From the IMG/VR virus record IMGVR_UViG_3300032087_003179, positions 1 through 48,774 of that record: a DNA stretch of 48,774 nucleotides; one strand, 5' to 3'. The notes beneath the pieces were generated by a model, which saw only the letters and a list, made by a program, of their open reading frames with translations, made no database searches and was not told the DNA's origin. Shown here piece after piece: positions 1 to 9,154 of the stretch. Source of the DNA: a virus. The first letter of the stretch is position 1, and each line of letters starts with the position of its first letter. The translations under genes were made by a program, and so were the position numbers.

Positions 1-317
1 CCACTATAGCTATTGTTAAAAAGTCTTTTCCAATATACGATTTGACTTTTTAGTGGATTGCATATCTCTCCTGTATACAGATATATCTCTCTTAGATTAA
101 AAACATTTGTAGGTAGCTTTATTCTACAGTCTTCTGGAATCTCATAGTCTAAAAGCTCCTTTCTCCAAAACGTATCGAAAGAAAGCTCCTGCATGGCATC
201 CTGAATTCTAGATGTATACCATCCTTCAGAAAATCCCTTATTGTATTCTGGATCATTAACAGTAGTTGATACTTCTGCTAATATATGGTCTACTGATACA
301 AAGTCGTTTGATGTCAT
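1..317 (-). CDS. Neck/head-tail connector-type protein, cut by the left edge
   Basis: Only the first 105 or so residues are inside the window; the frame is open to base 1. It starts at an ATG (315-317) that overlaps the TGA stop of the gene before it in an ATGA, which argues for translational coupling. The visible part reads like a tail-tube or ring protein of a short-tailed phage: a helical stretch containing SRIQDAMQELSF followed by beta-type sequence with LPTNVFNLREIYLY. The call rests on position (third of three similar-sized genes after the capsid gene) and on general appearance, not on a named motif. Confidence 0.55.
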   Translation of the reverse strand, partial: MTSNDFVSVDHILAEVSTTVNDPEYNKGFSEGWYTSRIQDAMQELSFDTFWRKELLDYEIPEDCRIKLPTNVFNLREIYLYTGEICNPLKSQIVYWKRLFNNSYS

Positions 318-1036
318 TGTTCTTGAGTTTGAGTTTTAGGCAGGTTAACAGCTCTGTTAGCATACATTCTAGTATCTGGATTAGAGTCATCTTCTCCTTC
401 GTTTGTATTCTCTTTAGGCATCATCATGATGTATTTACCTAACTGAAGAACTTGCATTACTAAATCTTGTATAAGCTCGTCAGGCAAAGGTATATTCGCA
501 TCTAAATCACAAACATCTCCTGGGTTTAGTGTGGTTTTTATTGCTATCTCCACATCCTCAACTGGAACACACTCTAAACCAAGTAAGTATACTCTGTTTA
601 CAGAAACTTTATCAACTTCTTGACCTATCCTGTAAAAGAATGGATTTTTTGCAGATGGCTTAGTATACTCATCCATATACAAGGTCTTTACTGCTCCAAC
701 GCTTGTTGGGTGAAAATGAACCTGAGCGAAAGCTGGACCTTCGCATTTGCATGTTTCTACATTGTATGTTATATATACAATCCCCTCGTTATATGGTAAG
801 TCCATAATCTGAGAAGGTAAGTCTATATACTTCCTTCCGTTTGCATCTTCCTGTACTGCTACAGAACTAAATGTAGATGTAAAAAGGTCTGTGTTTGTTA
901 ATGCTGTCTGCTGTATTCTAAGCTTATTTGTTACAACTAATACCCAATAAAGTATTTGATTGAATGTAAAGTCAGCATCATCAAATGAGGCATTAAAACT
1001 CTTTTGTAAGTCATATACTACGTATCTATAAGTCAT
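314..1036 (-). CDS. Putative neck (ring/stopper) protein, 240 aa
   Basis: A soluble protein with no signal peptide or membrane segment. The N-terminal third is helical, the middle is beta-rich with a proline-centred turn, and the C-terminal 35 residues are a charged, probably disordered tail (EGEDDSNPDTR). It lies two genes downstream of the capsid gene and overlaps the next neck gene by 4 bases, the usual place for proteins that join the portal vertex to the tail in podoviruses. I recognise no diagnostic motif; head-completion or tail-tube function is inferred from gene order. Confidence 0.5.
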   Translation of the reverse strand: MTYRYVVYDLQKSFNASFDDADFTFNQILYWVLVVTNKLRIQQTALTNTDLFTSTFSSVAVQEDANGRKYIDLPSQIMDLPYNEGIVYITYNVETCKCEGPAFAQVHFHPTSVGAVKTLYMDEYTKPSAKNPFFYRIGQEVDKVSVNRVYLLGLECVPVEDVEIAIKTTLNPGDVCDLDANIPLPDELIQDLVMQVLQLGKYIMMMPKENTNEGEDDSNPDTRMYANRAVNLPKTQTQEQ

Positions 1037-1037
1037 A

Positions 1038-1796
1038 CTACAATATACTAATTAATTGTTGAACATCATTTGCAGACACACCGTATATGTTTGTCTGATC
1101 ACCTTGCTTGTAAGCAATGTAATTTAACGCCTTATCAAATAAAAGTTGAAACACACTATTTGGAAAATTTATGGTATCTGCCAAGGTTGTTATCTCGTCT
1201 GGCTTTTTTGTCCAAAATATTGTTATGTCTTTATTTATTAAAAAAGGTCTTACCTCAAGTTCTTGAGTCAAGAATGATGTTCCGTCACCTTGATAGTTTA
1301 TTGGGTTTAGATATGCGTATTCTTTTAAATCATCACAAAGCTGATCACCATCGTATCCAGCTTCAAATGGATTGTCTCTATTTATTGCCCACTCTTCTAT
1401 ACTAAGTCTCTTGCAAGAGTCGTATGCAGAAACATGGAGAAGATTATTCATAAAATAACTTCTAGTAGTATCTGTAGTTGTTGGAGGAACCTGTCCCTGA
1501 ATATCAGACGTAGTGGGATTTACATAAACCGCCTGTATTGTCCAAACTTCACTTGGAAAGATGTCTAGAGATACCCTGGAGGTATTACTGGTTTTGAATA
1601 CCCCAGAGTATGATAATTCTCTAAAAAACTCTTCACCGATTTTGTTTTGGCCATACGCAGAGTTAATTACGGATGTAAGCCACTTCATTGCAGCATTTAT
1701 AGATGGTATAATATCCAAATCATCTCTATAGTAATCTGAATTCTCTGCATCTAGTGCAAATACCATTTGATCCCTTAACTCTTGCGCTGTAAACAT
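1038..1796 (-). CDS. Putative head-tail connector (neck) protein, 252 aa
   Basis: Starts with a helical N-terminus (MFTAQELRDQMVFALDAE) followed by beta-rich sequence and a helical C-terminus (FPNSVFQLLFDKALNYIA). Head-tail adaptor proteins of tailed phages often start with a similar helix that docks on the portal. Only one base separates its stop from the next gene, and two bases lie between it and the gene before, so it is co-transcribed and probably coupled. Function is inferred from location and general fold. Confidence 0.5.
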   Translation of the reverse strand: MFTAQELRDQMVFALDAENSDYYRDDLDIIPSINAAMKWLTSVINSAYGQNKIGEEFFRELSYSGVFKTSNTSRVSLDIFPSEVWTIQAVYVNPTTSDIQGQVPPTTTDTTRSYFMNNLLHVSAYDSCKRLSIEEWAINRDNPFEAGYDGDQLCDDLKEYAYLNPINYQGDGTSFLTQELEVRPFLINKDITIFWTKKPDEITTLADTINFPNSVFQLLFDKALNYIAYKQGDQTNIYGVSANDVQQLISIL

Positions 1797-1798
1797 TT

Positions 1799-2572
1799 CT
1801 ATCCAATTGTTTTTTCTACGATAGCTCTATCGGTGTTCTTGTCTATTTTAGCAGCCTTTAAACTACCGTAAAGCATTCTATCGTGCTGTTTTATTGCTCT
1901 TTTAGCTGTAAGCTCAACAAGTTGTCTTCTCATAGCTTCTGGCTTGTCTGTTATTGCAATACCTTCTGCTTTTGCTCTTTGTATCATTTGCATATCAGAA
2001 AGTCTAGAAATAGACTGCTGAGCCTCAATCATTTTTTGAGCCCACATAGAATCAATGTTTAATGCAGATTCCATGTTTTCATAGAATGCTATATTATATT
2101 GACTGTGATTTCTAAGGTAATCAACCTCAGCTTTTGACTGAACTTTAACAGATGATACAGAAACAACTTCTGTCTGCTTTCCCTTTTTCCTTTTAGTTCT
2201 AATCAATGGCTTGAACTTCACTGCTCCATGTGGAGGCGTTGTAAGCTCTCCCCTCTTCTTATCTCCATGAATAGAGAAATTAAATGAATAAGCAAAGAAT
2301 ACGACAGGTTGATCTAACCAATCGTCTTCCATTTCTTGCATATAAGACTCATCTTCATTTAATTCAACAGGTGAAGAAGATTTAGCTATTTGATTTTTAA
2401 ACTTGTTTGTAAGTCTTTCCTCTATGTCAGATATCATTTTCTGAACCATAGACAATGGTAGAGACTCTTCTTTAGGTTCGTTTTTAACCTCTTGAGTTTT
2501 TGCATTATCCTCATTAGTTACTGTTTCTTCAGTCTTTTGAGTAACGTCTTTATTTACTTTTTTGATTGCCAT
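1799..2572 (-). CDS. Virion-region protein of unknown function, 257 aa
   Basis: Follows the capsid gene. The first 60 residues are lysine/glutamate-rich and probably disordered, then comes a predicted amphipathic helix (MVQKMISDIEERLTNKF), a compact central part with VVFFAYSFNFSIHG and a long helical C-terminus. The start sits in an A-rich context (ACAAATTAAAATGGC) shared with the gene at 8868, typical of well-translated Bacteroidota genes that lack a Shine-Dalgarno box. A head-completion or minor capsid role is possible, but I do not recognise the family. Confidence 0.5.
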   Translation of the reverse strand: MAIKKVNKDVTQKTEETVTNEDNAKTQEVKNEPKEESLPLSMVQKMISDIEERLTNKFKNQIAKSSSPVELNEDESYMQEMEDDWLDQPVVFFAYSFNFSIHGDKKRGELTTPPHGAVKFKPLIRTKRKKGKQTEVVSVSSVKVQSKAEVDYLRNHSQYNIAFYENMESALNIDSMWAQKMIEAQQSISRLSDMQMIQRAKAEGIAITDKPEAMRRQLVELTAKRAIKQHDRMLYGSLKAAKIDKNTDRAIVEKTIG

Positions 2573-2595
2573 TTTAATTTGTTTTATTTAATAAA

Positions 2596-2613
2596 GGGGG
2601 AGTTGCCTCCCCC
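2596..2613 (-). terminator. GC-rich hairpin after the capsid gene
   Basis: A perfect 7-bp stem (GGGGGAG with CTCCCCC) and a 4-base loop lie between the capsid gene stop and the next start. On the minus strand the stem is followed by the T-rich TTTATTAAAT rather than a clean run of T, so it is a weak terminator or an mRNA 3' stabiliser. It would make capsid mRNA more abundant than the downstream neck genes. Confidence 0.55.
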
Positions 2614-2632
2614 ATTAATTTATCTAGATTGA

Positions 2633-3871
2633 TTATGATTGTAAATCTAACCAAGCACAAGCTAGTGGATTGTGGAATTTAACTCCCATGTTACAGTCAA
2701 CCCATACATCACCGTAACGCTTAGGAATACCATCTTCCAACTTCAACGTATCACCTGAACGCTCACCCCATAATTGAGTTCTCTTGATGTTTTTCATATC
2801 AAGGATAACAATTCTGTCAGCGAATGAACCAGGGAATGAAGCAGCATCCTCAAATCTCTTGAATGGTACAAGTACAATTCGAGAAGAACCAAGGTTAACT
2901 TCTTTCAAGTTCAACAATGCGATATCGTCATTTGGTTGGTATCGAGTCAATTCTTCTTTGTAAGCCAAAGATAAAGCTCTATGTACTCGTGGAGTCATGA
3001 AAGCCATACGTGCTTGACCGTAGTCACCATATTCAGAAGACAATACTATATCTTCGAATGCATCTACCAATGTAGCAGAGTTAGCTAAAGCATTAGGAGA
3101 ACCAGCTTCCAACATAGATGTAAATACACCACCAGTTGTTTTAGCTACAGTACCATCAGCAGTAACGATTTCTCCTTTTTGTCCTGTCCAGAACGCATTA
3201 GAGATATCAATTCTGTGTTGGTTGAACATAGCGTTTCTTTCCATTTCTAGGAAGTTAGCTGTAGTTCCCATGTTTTTCAACTTGTGTAACTCAACTTCTG
3301 AGTAACGGATAGCTTTGTTAAACAACTGTACGTAGTTGTTTCTTTCGATAGTTGAAGCTCGGAAGTACTGAGCAAAACCATCAGAACCATCGTGGTCTAC
3401 AGAAGATACATTAGCCAATACATCATCAGCAGCAACTGCAGGTAGAGTATCACCATTGTAAGGAGAAACAGTAATTGTCAACAAAGAAGTGTCAACAGCT
3501 ACAACGCTACCTTTCTGACCGTTAGGGTAAGAAATGATTGTGTTAGTTGAAATGTTATCTGTAGAAGTTACAGAAATAGTTTGAGTTGTAGGGAATGAAA
3601 CACCTCCAGCTGCAGCAGTAGCTACAACAGGCTCACGCTGATAACCCATCTCCTGATAGAAGAATTCATCAGAGTTGATTTGTTCCGCTGGAACCATGTT
3701 CATTAATTTTAGGTCCATGAACTGCTGTGGAGCAGAATCAAAGATAGCCCTGTTAGTTAGCTTCTGGATCAACAACGAAATGTCGTGACCGTACAATGAA
3801 GCATATTCTGAACCTACGGAGTTATAATCCTGGTTTAGAAATTTTGAATTTGGATCGTTATACAATGCCAT
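2633..3871 (-). CDS. Major capsid protein, 412 aa
   Basis: Forms the icosahedral shell. Length, position directly after an acidic scaffold-like gene and portal, and composition fit a HK97-fold capsid protein: a helical N-arm rich in polar residues, a long central helix region with LLIQKLTNRAIFD near residue 33, and a C-terminal part with the DIALLNLKEVNLGSSRIVLVPFK-type pattern of beta strands. A threonine/valine-rich beta insertion at about residues 90-160 may be a surface domain. The gene has its own promoter in the end of the upstream gene and a hairpin behind it, so it is set up for high expression. No signature motif exists for this fold; the call is by context and general fold. Confidence 0.85.
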   Translation of the reverse strand: MALYNDPNSKFLNQDYNSVGSEYASLYGHDISLLIQKLTNRAIFDSAPQQFMDLKLMNMVPAEQINSDEFFYQEMGYQREPVVATAAAGGVSFPTTQTISVTSTDNISTNTIISYPNGQKGSVVAVDTSLLTITVSPYNGDTLPAVAADDVLANVSSVDHDGSDGFAQYFRASTIERNNYVQLFNKAIRYSEVELHKLKNMGTTANFLEMERNAMFNQHRIDISNAFWTGQKGEIVTADGTVAKTTGGVFTSMLEAGSPNALANSATLVDAFEDIVLSSEYGDYGQARMAFMTPRVHRALSLAYKEELTRYQPNDDIALLNLKEVNLGSSRIVLVPFKRFEDAASFPGSFADRIVILDMKNIKRTQLWGERSGDTLKLEDGIPKRYGDVWVDCNMGVKFHNPLACAWLDLQS

Positions 3872-3893
3872 TTTTATCGATTTTTAAAGTTTA

Positions 3894-3925
3894 CAAATTT
3901 ACGCATAAGGGTCCCCTTTAAACAA
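3894..3925 (-). promoter_or_regulatory. Bacteroidota-type promoter for the capsid gene
   Basis: On the minus strand TAAATTTG (3901-3894) matches the -7 consensus TAnnTTTG perfectly, and a TTG (3925-3923) stands 21 bases upstream as the -33 box. The -7 box overlaps the stop codon of the scaffold gene. Transcription would begin about 20 bases before the capsid ATG. The same TAAATTTGTAA word occurs before the tail gene at 43370. Confidence 0.6.
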
Positions 3926-5191
3926 TCCACTCAAATGTCCTATAGCTTTTTGGTTTGCATTTGTCGGTGATGCCGATTTCTGCTTCCTCATGCTCTTTGG
4001 ACTTGAGTCTACTATTTTTTGGTTCGCCTCTGTTTCGCCTTTTCTCTTAGCGACCTTCTTTACAGACTCCATCATTTTTTTCCCATACATTGCGTAAGCA
4101 ACAAGTTCTGCTGCATCCTCATTGTACGTTCCATCAGAATTTACAAACAAATCTTCAACCTTCCCCTCGACCAAGATATTCCTAATCTTATTGACTTCGG
4201 ACTTACTGAAATCAGGATAAGCCTTACTTAGATTTTCCACGGAAACGAGTGCCGTCTTCTTCATATTCTGAAATTCAGAATTTTGTCGATTCAAGTACTC
4301 CTCACGCTCATTCTCTAATGCTTTTTTGTCTTCAGCGAACATTCGCTTTGTTGAGTTTGATAAGAACTTTATTCTGCTTTCATACTCCTTATCTGTTAAA
4401 TCTCCATCCTCATACTCCTCTAACAGATCTTTGTATTCATCACCAAAATAATGCTGAACAAGGCTCTCAGTGTCTTGATCTTTAAAATCACCTGAGAAGT
4501 CCAGTCTTCCGTTGTTTGCGCCAAATGCCTGAGAATAATCATCTCCATTGGCCCACATTTGTATTCCAAGTCTAAGCTCGTAAGGCATTGCGTTTAAATC
4601 ATTTGTCAACGCATCGTATTCCTTTTTCGTTTCAGACCCCTCTTGAGCTTGAGTCCTCCATGTGTCTACAGAGTTAAAAAACTTTCCTGGGTCTTCAACA
4701 CCAAACTTTGAAGATATAAAATCAACCATCTCATCTGGAACGTCAAAGTCAATATCCATTCTCTTAGACTTTTTAGCACTAGACATAACGCCAAAAATAT
4801 CATCAATATCATCTTCCTCTGACTCAGACTCTTCCGAGTCTTCACTATCATTTGCATAGCCTTTTTCCTCAAGCTCGTTTAGCAAGTCTTTAAACTCTTT
4901 AGAATCTCTAAACTCTTGATTCTTTTCAGCAAAATCAAGAAGCTCCATTATTTGTTCTTCTTCGCCTTCTTCTGAATGCTCTTCTTCTTTTTGTGCTTGA
5001 CCACTTTCTTCCACGAAAGAGCCCATCAAGTCTTTGTACTCGTCAGAGTTTGCAAAAGATGGATCCATTCCAGCTAATGCTTCAATTTGTCTTAGTTGAT
5101 CCTGCGCTTCAGGAGCTAACTCTTGCGATTTTTCTTCGCTAGATAAACTCTCTACAGCTGATTCAACTTCTTTTTCAAAGTTATCACTCAT
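3899..5191 (-). CDS. Scaffold/prohead core-like protein, 430 aa
   Basis: Highly acidic and helical, lying between portal and capsid genes where tailed phages encode the scaffold that guides shell assembly. The N-terminal 140 residues are dominated by Glu, Asp and Ser. A short motif is repeated: FANSDEYKDLMGSF near residue 45 and FRDSKEFKDLLNEL near residue 95. The C-terminal third is coiled-coil-like (FAEDKKALENEREEYLNRQN) with a basic end (RKQKSASP), as expected if the C-terminus touches the capsid protein. No protease motif is visible. Confidence 0.75.
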   Translation of the reverse strand: MSDNFEKEVESAVESLSSEEKSQELAPEAQDQLRQIEALAGMDPSFANSDEYKDLMGSFVEESGQAQKEEEHSEEGEEEQIMELLDFAEKNQEFRDSKEFKDLLNELEEKGYANDSEDSEESESEEDDIDDIFGVMSSAKKSKRMDIDFDVPDEMVDFISSKFGVEDPGKFFNSVDTWRTQAQEGSETKKEYDALTNDLNAMPYELRLGIQMWANGDDYSQAFGANNGRLDFSGDFKDQDTESLVQHYFGDEYKDLLEEYEDGDLTDKEYESRIKFLSNSTKRMFAEDKKALENEREEYLNRQNSEFQNMKKTALVSVENLSKAYPDFSKSEVNKIRNILVEGKVEDLFVNSDGTYNEDAAELVAYAMYGKKMMESVKKVAKRKGETEANQKIVDSSPKSMRKQKSASPTNANQKAIGHLSGLFKGDPYA

Positions 5192-5219
5192 ATTTATTTA
5201 TTTTCTCAAAATTAATAAT

Positions 5220-7424
5220 TTATTGCTTTAGTTCATTTTTAATGATGTCTCTTTCTGTCTTAGCGTCTTCTTTCATTGCTATTTTTTCCATTTCTTGCTC
5301 GTGAGTGGCATCTTGAACAGCAGCAGCTTGAAGTTGTTGTTGTTGCTGAGCAGCAGCCATTTGATCCACTGCTTGTTCTTGCTGCATCTTGCCTTGAACC
5401 ATTCCTTGAGTTGAAGCCTGGTCTGCTTTCATTTGAGCCATTAATTTATCTGCGTTAAAGTTTCTTAACTCTTTAGCAACCAATTCTGGTGTAGCTCTAT
5501 TGAATAGATTAGCGAACACATTATTGTCAATAAGTCCTGCTTGAAGCAATGTAAATAGTAATTGATTAGCAGCATTTCTTCCTTGCTCTGGAGTTTCTGC
5601 TCTATCTATAAATATTCTGTAATCTTGAAGAAGATGGTCTTCAGTTATATTTATTCTTTTCATTCCTTCATCTCCAACAATCATCGCTAGTCTTCTTGGA
5701 TTATCATGGTATATTGCTTTACCAACTGTTGCCATGTGTTGAAATGCTTGTTTTAATATAGATGTTAATGCCCAATAGAACGGCTCCTGAACCAATGACC
5801 CTCTTTGTATTTGAGCCTCTATTACTCCTACAAGCATATCAGAACCACCTTGAGTTCCTGTCATAGCCTCGTTCACCCCTGTTACATCTTGTATAGATTG
5901 CTGAACAGATTGAATTACTTGGAACATCTGTAAGGTTCCTCCTCCTATGTTTGTTCCATAAGTTCCTATAGCATTCCCAACCGAACCAACTCTATCTGTG
6001 TCTACAAATATTGGTTTAGATGAGTTGATGTTTCTTACTATATCTGCTTCTCCATCCCTATCATCAACTGCTGATTTAGAGACAACAGTACCTGTTCCTC
6101 TCATGTTTGCCATATGTGATTCAACAACAGACAATGTTCTATTCAAGAATCTCTGTGGATCAATAACATCATCAAGTGGAGTTAAAACCTCTCCTCTGTC
6201 ATATACCCACGTATAGCACTTGTATGGAAATTTTACATTTGCAGGATTCCCAAGTTCTTTTTCTTGGTAAGGAACTATGCCATGTTCTAACACTATATCC
6301 TCAAATCCTATTTCTTCTTTTGGAATCATGATGCAATATCGAAGAACGTCAACATATATTGTATGCTTCTTCTTCTTGCCCATTTCCTTTTTATGCTTTT
6401 CTGTTTGAGGCTCTATCAAATCTTTATCCGTATAGTTCGAGTCCTCATCATTAATCATAGTATAGTATGGGTAATCATGCTCATCTTTTACCCAACCATA
6501 TTCTCTTTTCTCTACATCTTTCCAATAAACCTCATATACAGGAACTTTTCCACCAGGGATTGTGTATACTTCATTTACTATCTTGTGCATAGAGTTTTGA
6601 CTACTTTTGTTTGAGTAGTTTTCAATAGCCTCTCTTTGTTCTTTTGATAGGTTTTGATACTTCTCGAAAATACTAGGAGAATCCATATAGTACCACTCTC
6701 CCATGTATTCAGCATCTGTTAAGTCTGGTTTTTTAGCAGACATGTCCCAAACAAAAAACAATGGATTTACAGACTCAGCCATGTACAACTCTCCAGATTC
6801 AAATCCTTTGTATATGCCAAGTCCACACAAAGCAAGGTTTCTTGTTATTTGTGTTTTAAGCTCACTCATGTTTACGTCATTTGCAACGTATTCAAGTAAG
6901 TTGTTTATATCTGTTTCGTAATTATCAACGAAAGTATTGATGAATAGCTCTTCTGTTTCTACTGGATCTTCTTCTAGGTTGAACTGTTCTTTTATCGTGT
7001 CTCCAAAAAATGGTATAGCATCAGCAAGTTGATGCATGGTTTTTATTTTCTTTAATTCTTGCTCTCTTTGGTTTATAACAAAGTCAGATACACAATTTGC
7101 TTTTGCATTGTAAGAAAGCCTAATAGCATTACCAACATATTGCTGCACCATTGGCTTAATAACATTCTTTGTCCACTTCAGTCTGTTTCTTACATCTCCA
7201 GATTCGTCTAAGAAGAAAGCTTCGATATCTTCATCAAATATCCATTGTCCATCTTGACCTTTGAAGAATGACCAATTTATTAGGCATTTATTGATGTATC
7301 TGCGATATATGTAGTTATTCATTACAGATAAACAGTACTTCGCATATTTTTTGTGGTAGTCTTTGTCTTTTTTGCCCTGGAGTTTGTTTGGGCGAATGTT
7401 ACCATTATCGAAAATAAAACTCAT
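5220..7424 (-). CDS. Portal protein, 734 aa
   Basis: Forms the dodecameric ring through which DNA is packaged and ejected. The length suits a large podovirus portal of the P22 type. The N-terminal part is helical with aromatic-rich segments (INWSFFKGQDGQWIFD), the core has FLNRTLSVVESHMANMRGTG and VTGVNEAMTGTQGGSD, typical of portal stems and clip regions, and the C-terminal 90 residues are a glutamine/alanine-rich coiled coil (AAAQQQQQLQAAAVQD) resembling a portal barrel. It is followed directly by the scaffold gene. The terminase is not adjacent but lies 3 kb away behind an opposite-strand island. Confidence 0.85.
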   Translation of the reverse strand: MSFIFDNGNIRPNKLQGKKDKDYHKKYAKYCLSVMNNYIYRRYINKCLINWSFFKGQDGQWIFDEDIEAFFLDESGDVRNRLKWTKNVIKPMVQQYVGNAIRLSYNAKANCVSDFVINQREQELKKIKTMHQLADAIPFFGDTIKEQFNLEEDPVETEELFINTFVDNYETDINNLLEYVANDVNMSELKTQITRNLALCGLGIYKGFESGELYMAESVNPLFFVWDMSAKKPDLTDAEYMGEWYYMDSPSIFEKYQNLSKEQREAIENYSNKSSQNSMHKIVNEVYTIPGGKVPVYEVYWKDVEKREYGWVKDEHDYPYYTMINDEDSNYTDKDLIEPQTEKHKKEMGKKKKHTIYVDVLRYCIMIPKEEIGFEDIVLEHGIVPYQEKELGNPANVKFPYKCYTWVYDRGEVLTPLDDVIDPQRFLNRTLSVVESHMANMRGTGTVVSKSAVDDRDGEADIVRNINSSKPIFVDTDRVGSVGNAIGTYGTNIGGGTLQMFQVIQSVQQSIQDVTGVNEAMTGTQGGSDMLVGVIEAQIQRGSLVQEPFYWALTSILKQAFQHMATVGKAIYHDNPRRLAMIVGDEGMKRINITEDHLLQDYRIFIDRAETPEQGRNAANQLLFTLLQAGLIDNNVFANLFNRATPELVAKELRNFNADKLMAQMKADQASTQGMVQGKMQQEQAVDQMAAAQQQQQLQAAAVQDATHEQEMEKIAMKEDAKTERDIIKNELKQ

Positions 7425-7425
7425 A

Positions 7426-8001
7426 TCACTTCAGTATATCGTTAATTTTAACTAGAACTTCTTTCTTGGTCTTTTTCTCTTTTGTTTTAGCACCATAAGA
7501 AGACTCTAATGTCCTAACCATTTTTGGTAGCTCGTCATAAACTTTTACTACCAAATCAGTGTATTTCTTTTTATCGTCTATGTCCATGGTTTTCATTGTT
7601 ACTTGATCTATTAGAATCATGTCGTTTAAAACCTCAAACATGTATTGACTCATAAGTTTCGCCCGAAGCCTGTACTCAGGATTAAATGTCTCCATCTTTC
7701 TTATCCCAAGAACTATTTCTTGCGGTATATCACCATTGGATATGTCCTCTAGGTCTTTTCTAAGGTAGTACTCTTTACCGTAAGTTAATTCAAGCCCTTT
7801 TTTGAGTCTTTCTCCTTTGTTGCTTATACTGTATATTGGACTCGTTCTGTTTCCAACAAACCAGCAAAGTCTTACTTCTTTTGCTTTTAGGTTTTTGAAT
7901 TCGTCTATTTCTGATAATTCTGGGTAATCTATTCTTAAATCACCCTCTCTTTCCATTCCAAAAATAACGAGCTCAACTTCCTTTTGCTCTTTGTCTGCCA
8001 T
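7426..8001 (-). CDS. Unknown protein upstream of portal, 191 aa
   Basis: I place the start at the ATG giving MADKEQKEVELVIFG; a start 27 bases further upstream would lie inside a terminator hairpin. The protein is mixed alpha/beta and soluble, with a lysine-rich C-terminal tail (GAKTKEKKTKKEV). The stop is one base before the portal start, so the two are coupled. Position would suit a portal-associated or packaging accessory protein, but no family is recognised. Confidence 0.55.
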   Translation of the reverse strand: MADKEQKEVELVIFGMEREGDLRIDYPELSEIDEFKNLKAKEVRLCWFVGNRTSPIYSISNKGERLKKGLELTYGKEYYLRKDLEDISNGDIPQEIVLGIRKMETFNPEYRLRAKLMSQYMFEVLNDMILIDQVTMKTMDIDDKKKYTDLVVKVYDELPKMVRTLESSYGAKTKEKKTKKEVLVKINDILK

Positions 8002-8010
8002 AAAAGTATA

Positions 8011-8044
8011 AAAAAATAGGGTAGGCACTTTTATACCTACCCTA
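8011..8044 (-). terminator. Rho-independent terminator after the 267-aa virion-region gene
   Basis: A perfect 9-bp stem (TAGGGTAGG with CCTACCCTA) and 10-base loop, followed on the minus strand by six T. It ends the transcript of the gene at 8065-8868 ten bases before the next start codon, so downstream genes need readthrough or another promoter. Confidence 0.85.
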
Positions 8045-8064
8045 CAAAGATAATTAAATTTTAA

Positions 8065-8868
8065 TTAGACAGCTGGGCAACCTAAGTAGTCAGCAGCAGT
8101 TGCAACAGTTGTTGCGTATGATCCATCAAAGATGTCTTCTAGCAATGTAATTGCAGTAGTATCAGTTGAATCAATGTAAATAACAGCTTTAGCTGGCTTA
8201 ATTACTTGCAATCCGTTAACAATGTTAGTTCTTATTGCTTTTCTGTGACGAAGAACAAATCGGCTGTAAGAAGCTGATCCTAAAGTAGAACCTGGGAAGT
8301 ACTCTTGAACTTCGCTCAATGTTCCAACTGGCTCAACCCACGCTGTGTCATCAGCAACAGTAGCACCTGCAGGAGCAGTAATAGTCAAAGGACCAAATCC
8401 AGCATCATCAGCAGTAATTCGTACAATGTCTCCAGCTACAGCAGCAGCAGAGAAATAAGCATTAACATCTCCGTTGATTCGAGCAACAAAAGCAGCTTGT
8501 AATTCAGCAACAGTAGCAGTACCATCTGTAGAAACTAAATAAGTTCTAGCAGTATAAACCGCACCTGTTTCTTGACCTCCTCCAAAGAAGTTAACTGCAT
8601 ATGGAGCAGAAACAGTTAAAGAATAAGTACCGTTGTTAACCATTGTTACAGAAGTTAAATCAACGTCTACAATGTTAGCAGTACCAGCAGCATATGCTTT
8701 TTTCTCAAAATCTAAAAAGTCACTAGCTCGAACAACTAAAGCTACGTTTCCAGCTTCGTCTTTTACAGTTAACACACCGTTAGAAAGGTCCGTGTCTCCT
8801 GCTACTGGAGTGTCTAGGAATAATGCAGAGTCTGCATCGATTTTTGGTAATTTAAATGAAATAGCCAT
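8065..8868 (-). CDS. Probable virion structural protein, 267 aa
   Basis: The start is set at the ATG giving MAISFKLPKID, in the A-rich context AACAAATTAAAATGGC shared with the gene at 2572. The sequence is almost entirely beta-type, rich in Ala, Thr, Val, Asp and Gly and poor in Cys and Lys, as in decoration, head-fibre or tail proteins. It has its own promoter, a leader hairpin and a strong terminator, forming a single-gene unit for abundant expression. Which virion part it forms cannot be told from sequence alone. Confidence 0.65.
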   Translation of the reverse strand: MAISFKLPKIDADSALFLDTPVAGDTDLSNGVLTVKDEAGNVALVVRASDFLDFEKKAYAAGTANIVDVDLTSVTMVNNGTYSLTVSAPYAVNFFGGGQETGAVYTARTYLVSTDGTATVAELQAAFVARINGDVNAYFSAAAVAGDIVRITADDAGFGPLTITAPAGATVADDTAWVEPVGTLSEVQEYFPGSTLGSASYSRFVLRHRKAIRTNIVNGLQVIKPAKAVIYIDSTDTTAITLLEDIFDGSYATTVATAADYLGCPAV

Positions 8869-8883
8869 TTTAATTTGTTTTTG

Positions 8884-8906
8884 CACCGAGGTTTATAGCC
8901 TCCGTG
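8884..8906 (-). promoter_or_regulatory. Leader hairpin before the 267-aa virion-region gene
   Basis: CACGGAGG and CCTCGGTG on the minus strand pair at 7 of 8 positions around a 7-base loop, ending about 15 bases before the start codon. It may stabilise the mRNA or present the start. Confidence 0.4.
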
Positions 8907-8942
8907 TTAGTTAATAATAAAACACCGTGTCAAAACACAATG

Positions 8943-8950
8943 CAAATGTA
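8943..8950 (-). promoter_or_regulatory. Minus-strand promoter -7 box before the virion operon
   Basis: TACATTTG on the minus strand matches TAnnTTTG. It lies about 75 bases before the start at 8868, in the divergent gap between the virion operon and the plus-strand island. No clear -33 TTTG is seen at 19-21 bases, so strength is uncertain. Confidence 0.45.
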
Positions 8951-9106
8951 ACAATTATTTTTTATGAAAATTTTTCTTTTTGGTGTTATATATATTATTT
9001 ATAATAAATTTATTTATTATTAATGATATAGATAATAATAGTTTTTCTTTTATAAAGTATAATATTTTTTCTTTTTGTTTCTTTTTCTTTTTTAAAAAAA
9101 GTTTTA

Positions 9107-9114
9107 TATATTTG
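9107..9114 (+). promoter_or_regulatory. Plus-strand promoter -7 box for the three-gene island
   Basis: TATATTTG matches the Bacteroidota -7 consensus. The preceding AAAAAAGTTTTA is shared almost exactly with the promoter at 15527, which suggests a phage-specific extended promoter motif. The leader would be about 100 bases. No good -33 box is at the usual distance. Confidence 0.5.
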
Positions 9115-9154
9115 TTTCAGAAATTGGTTCTTATGATTTTTCATTCACACTTAG

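Noticed and set aside
8002-8028. Earlier start for the 191-aa gene (extra nine residues MPTLFFYTF)
   Set aside because: These codons lie inside the terminator hairpin of the upstream gene.
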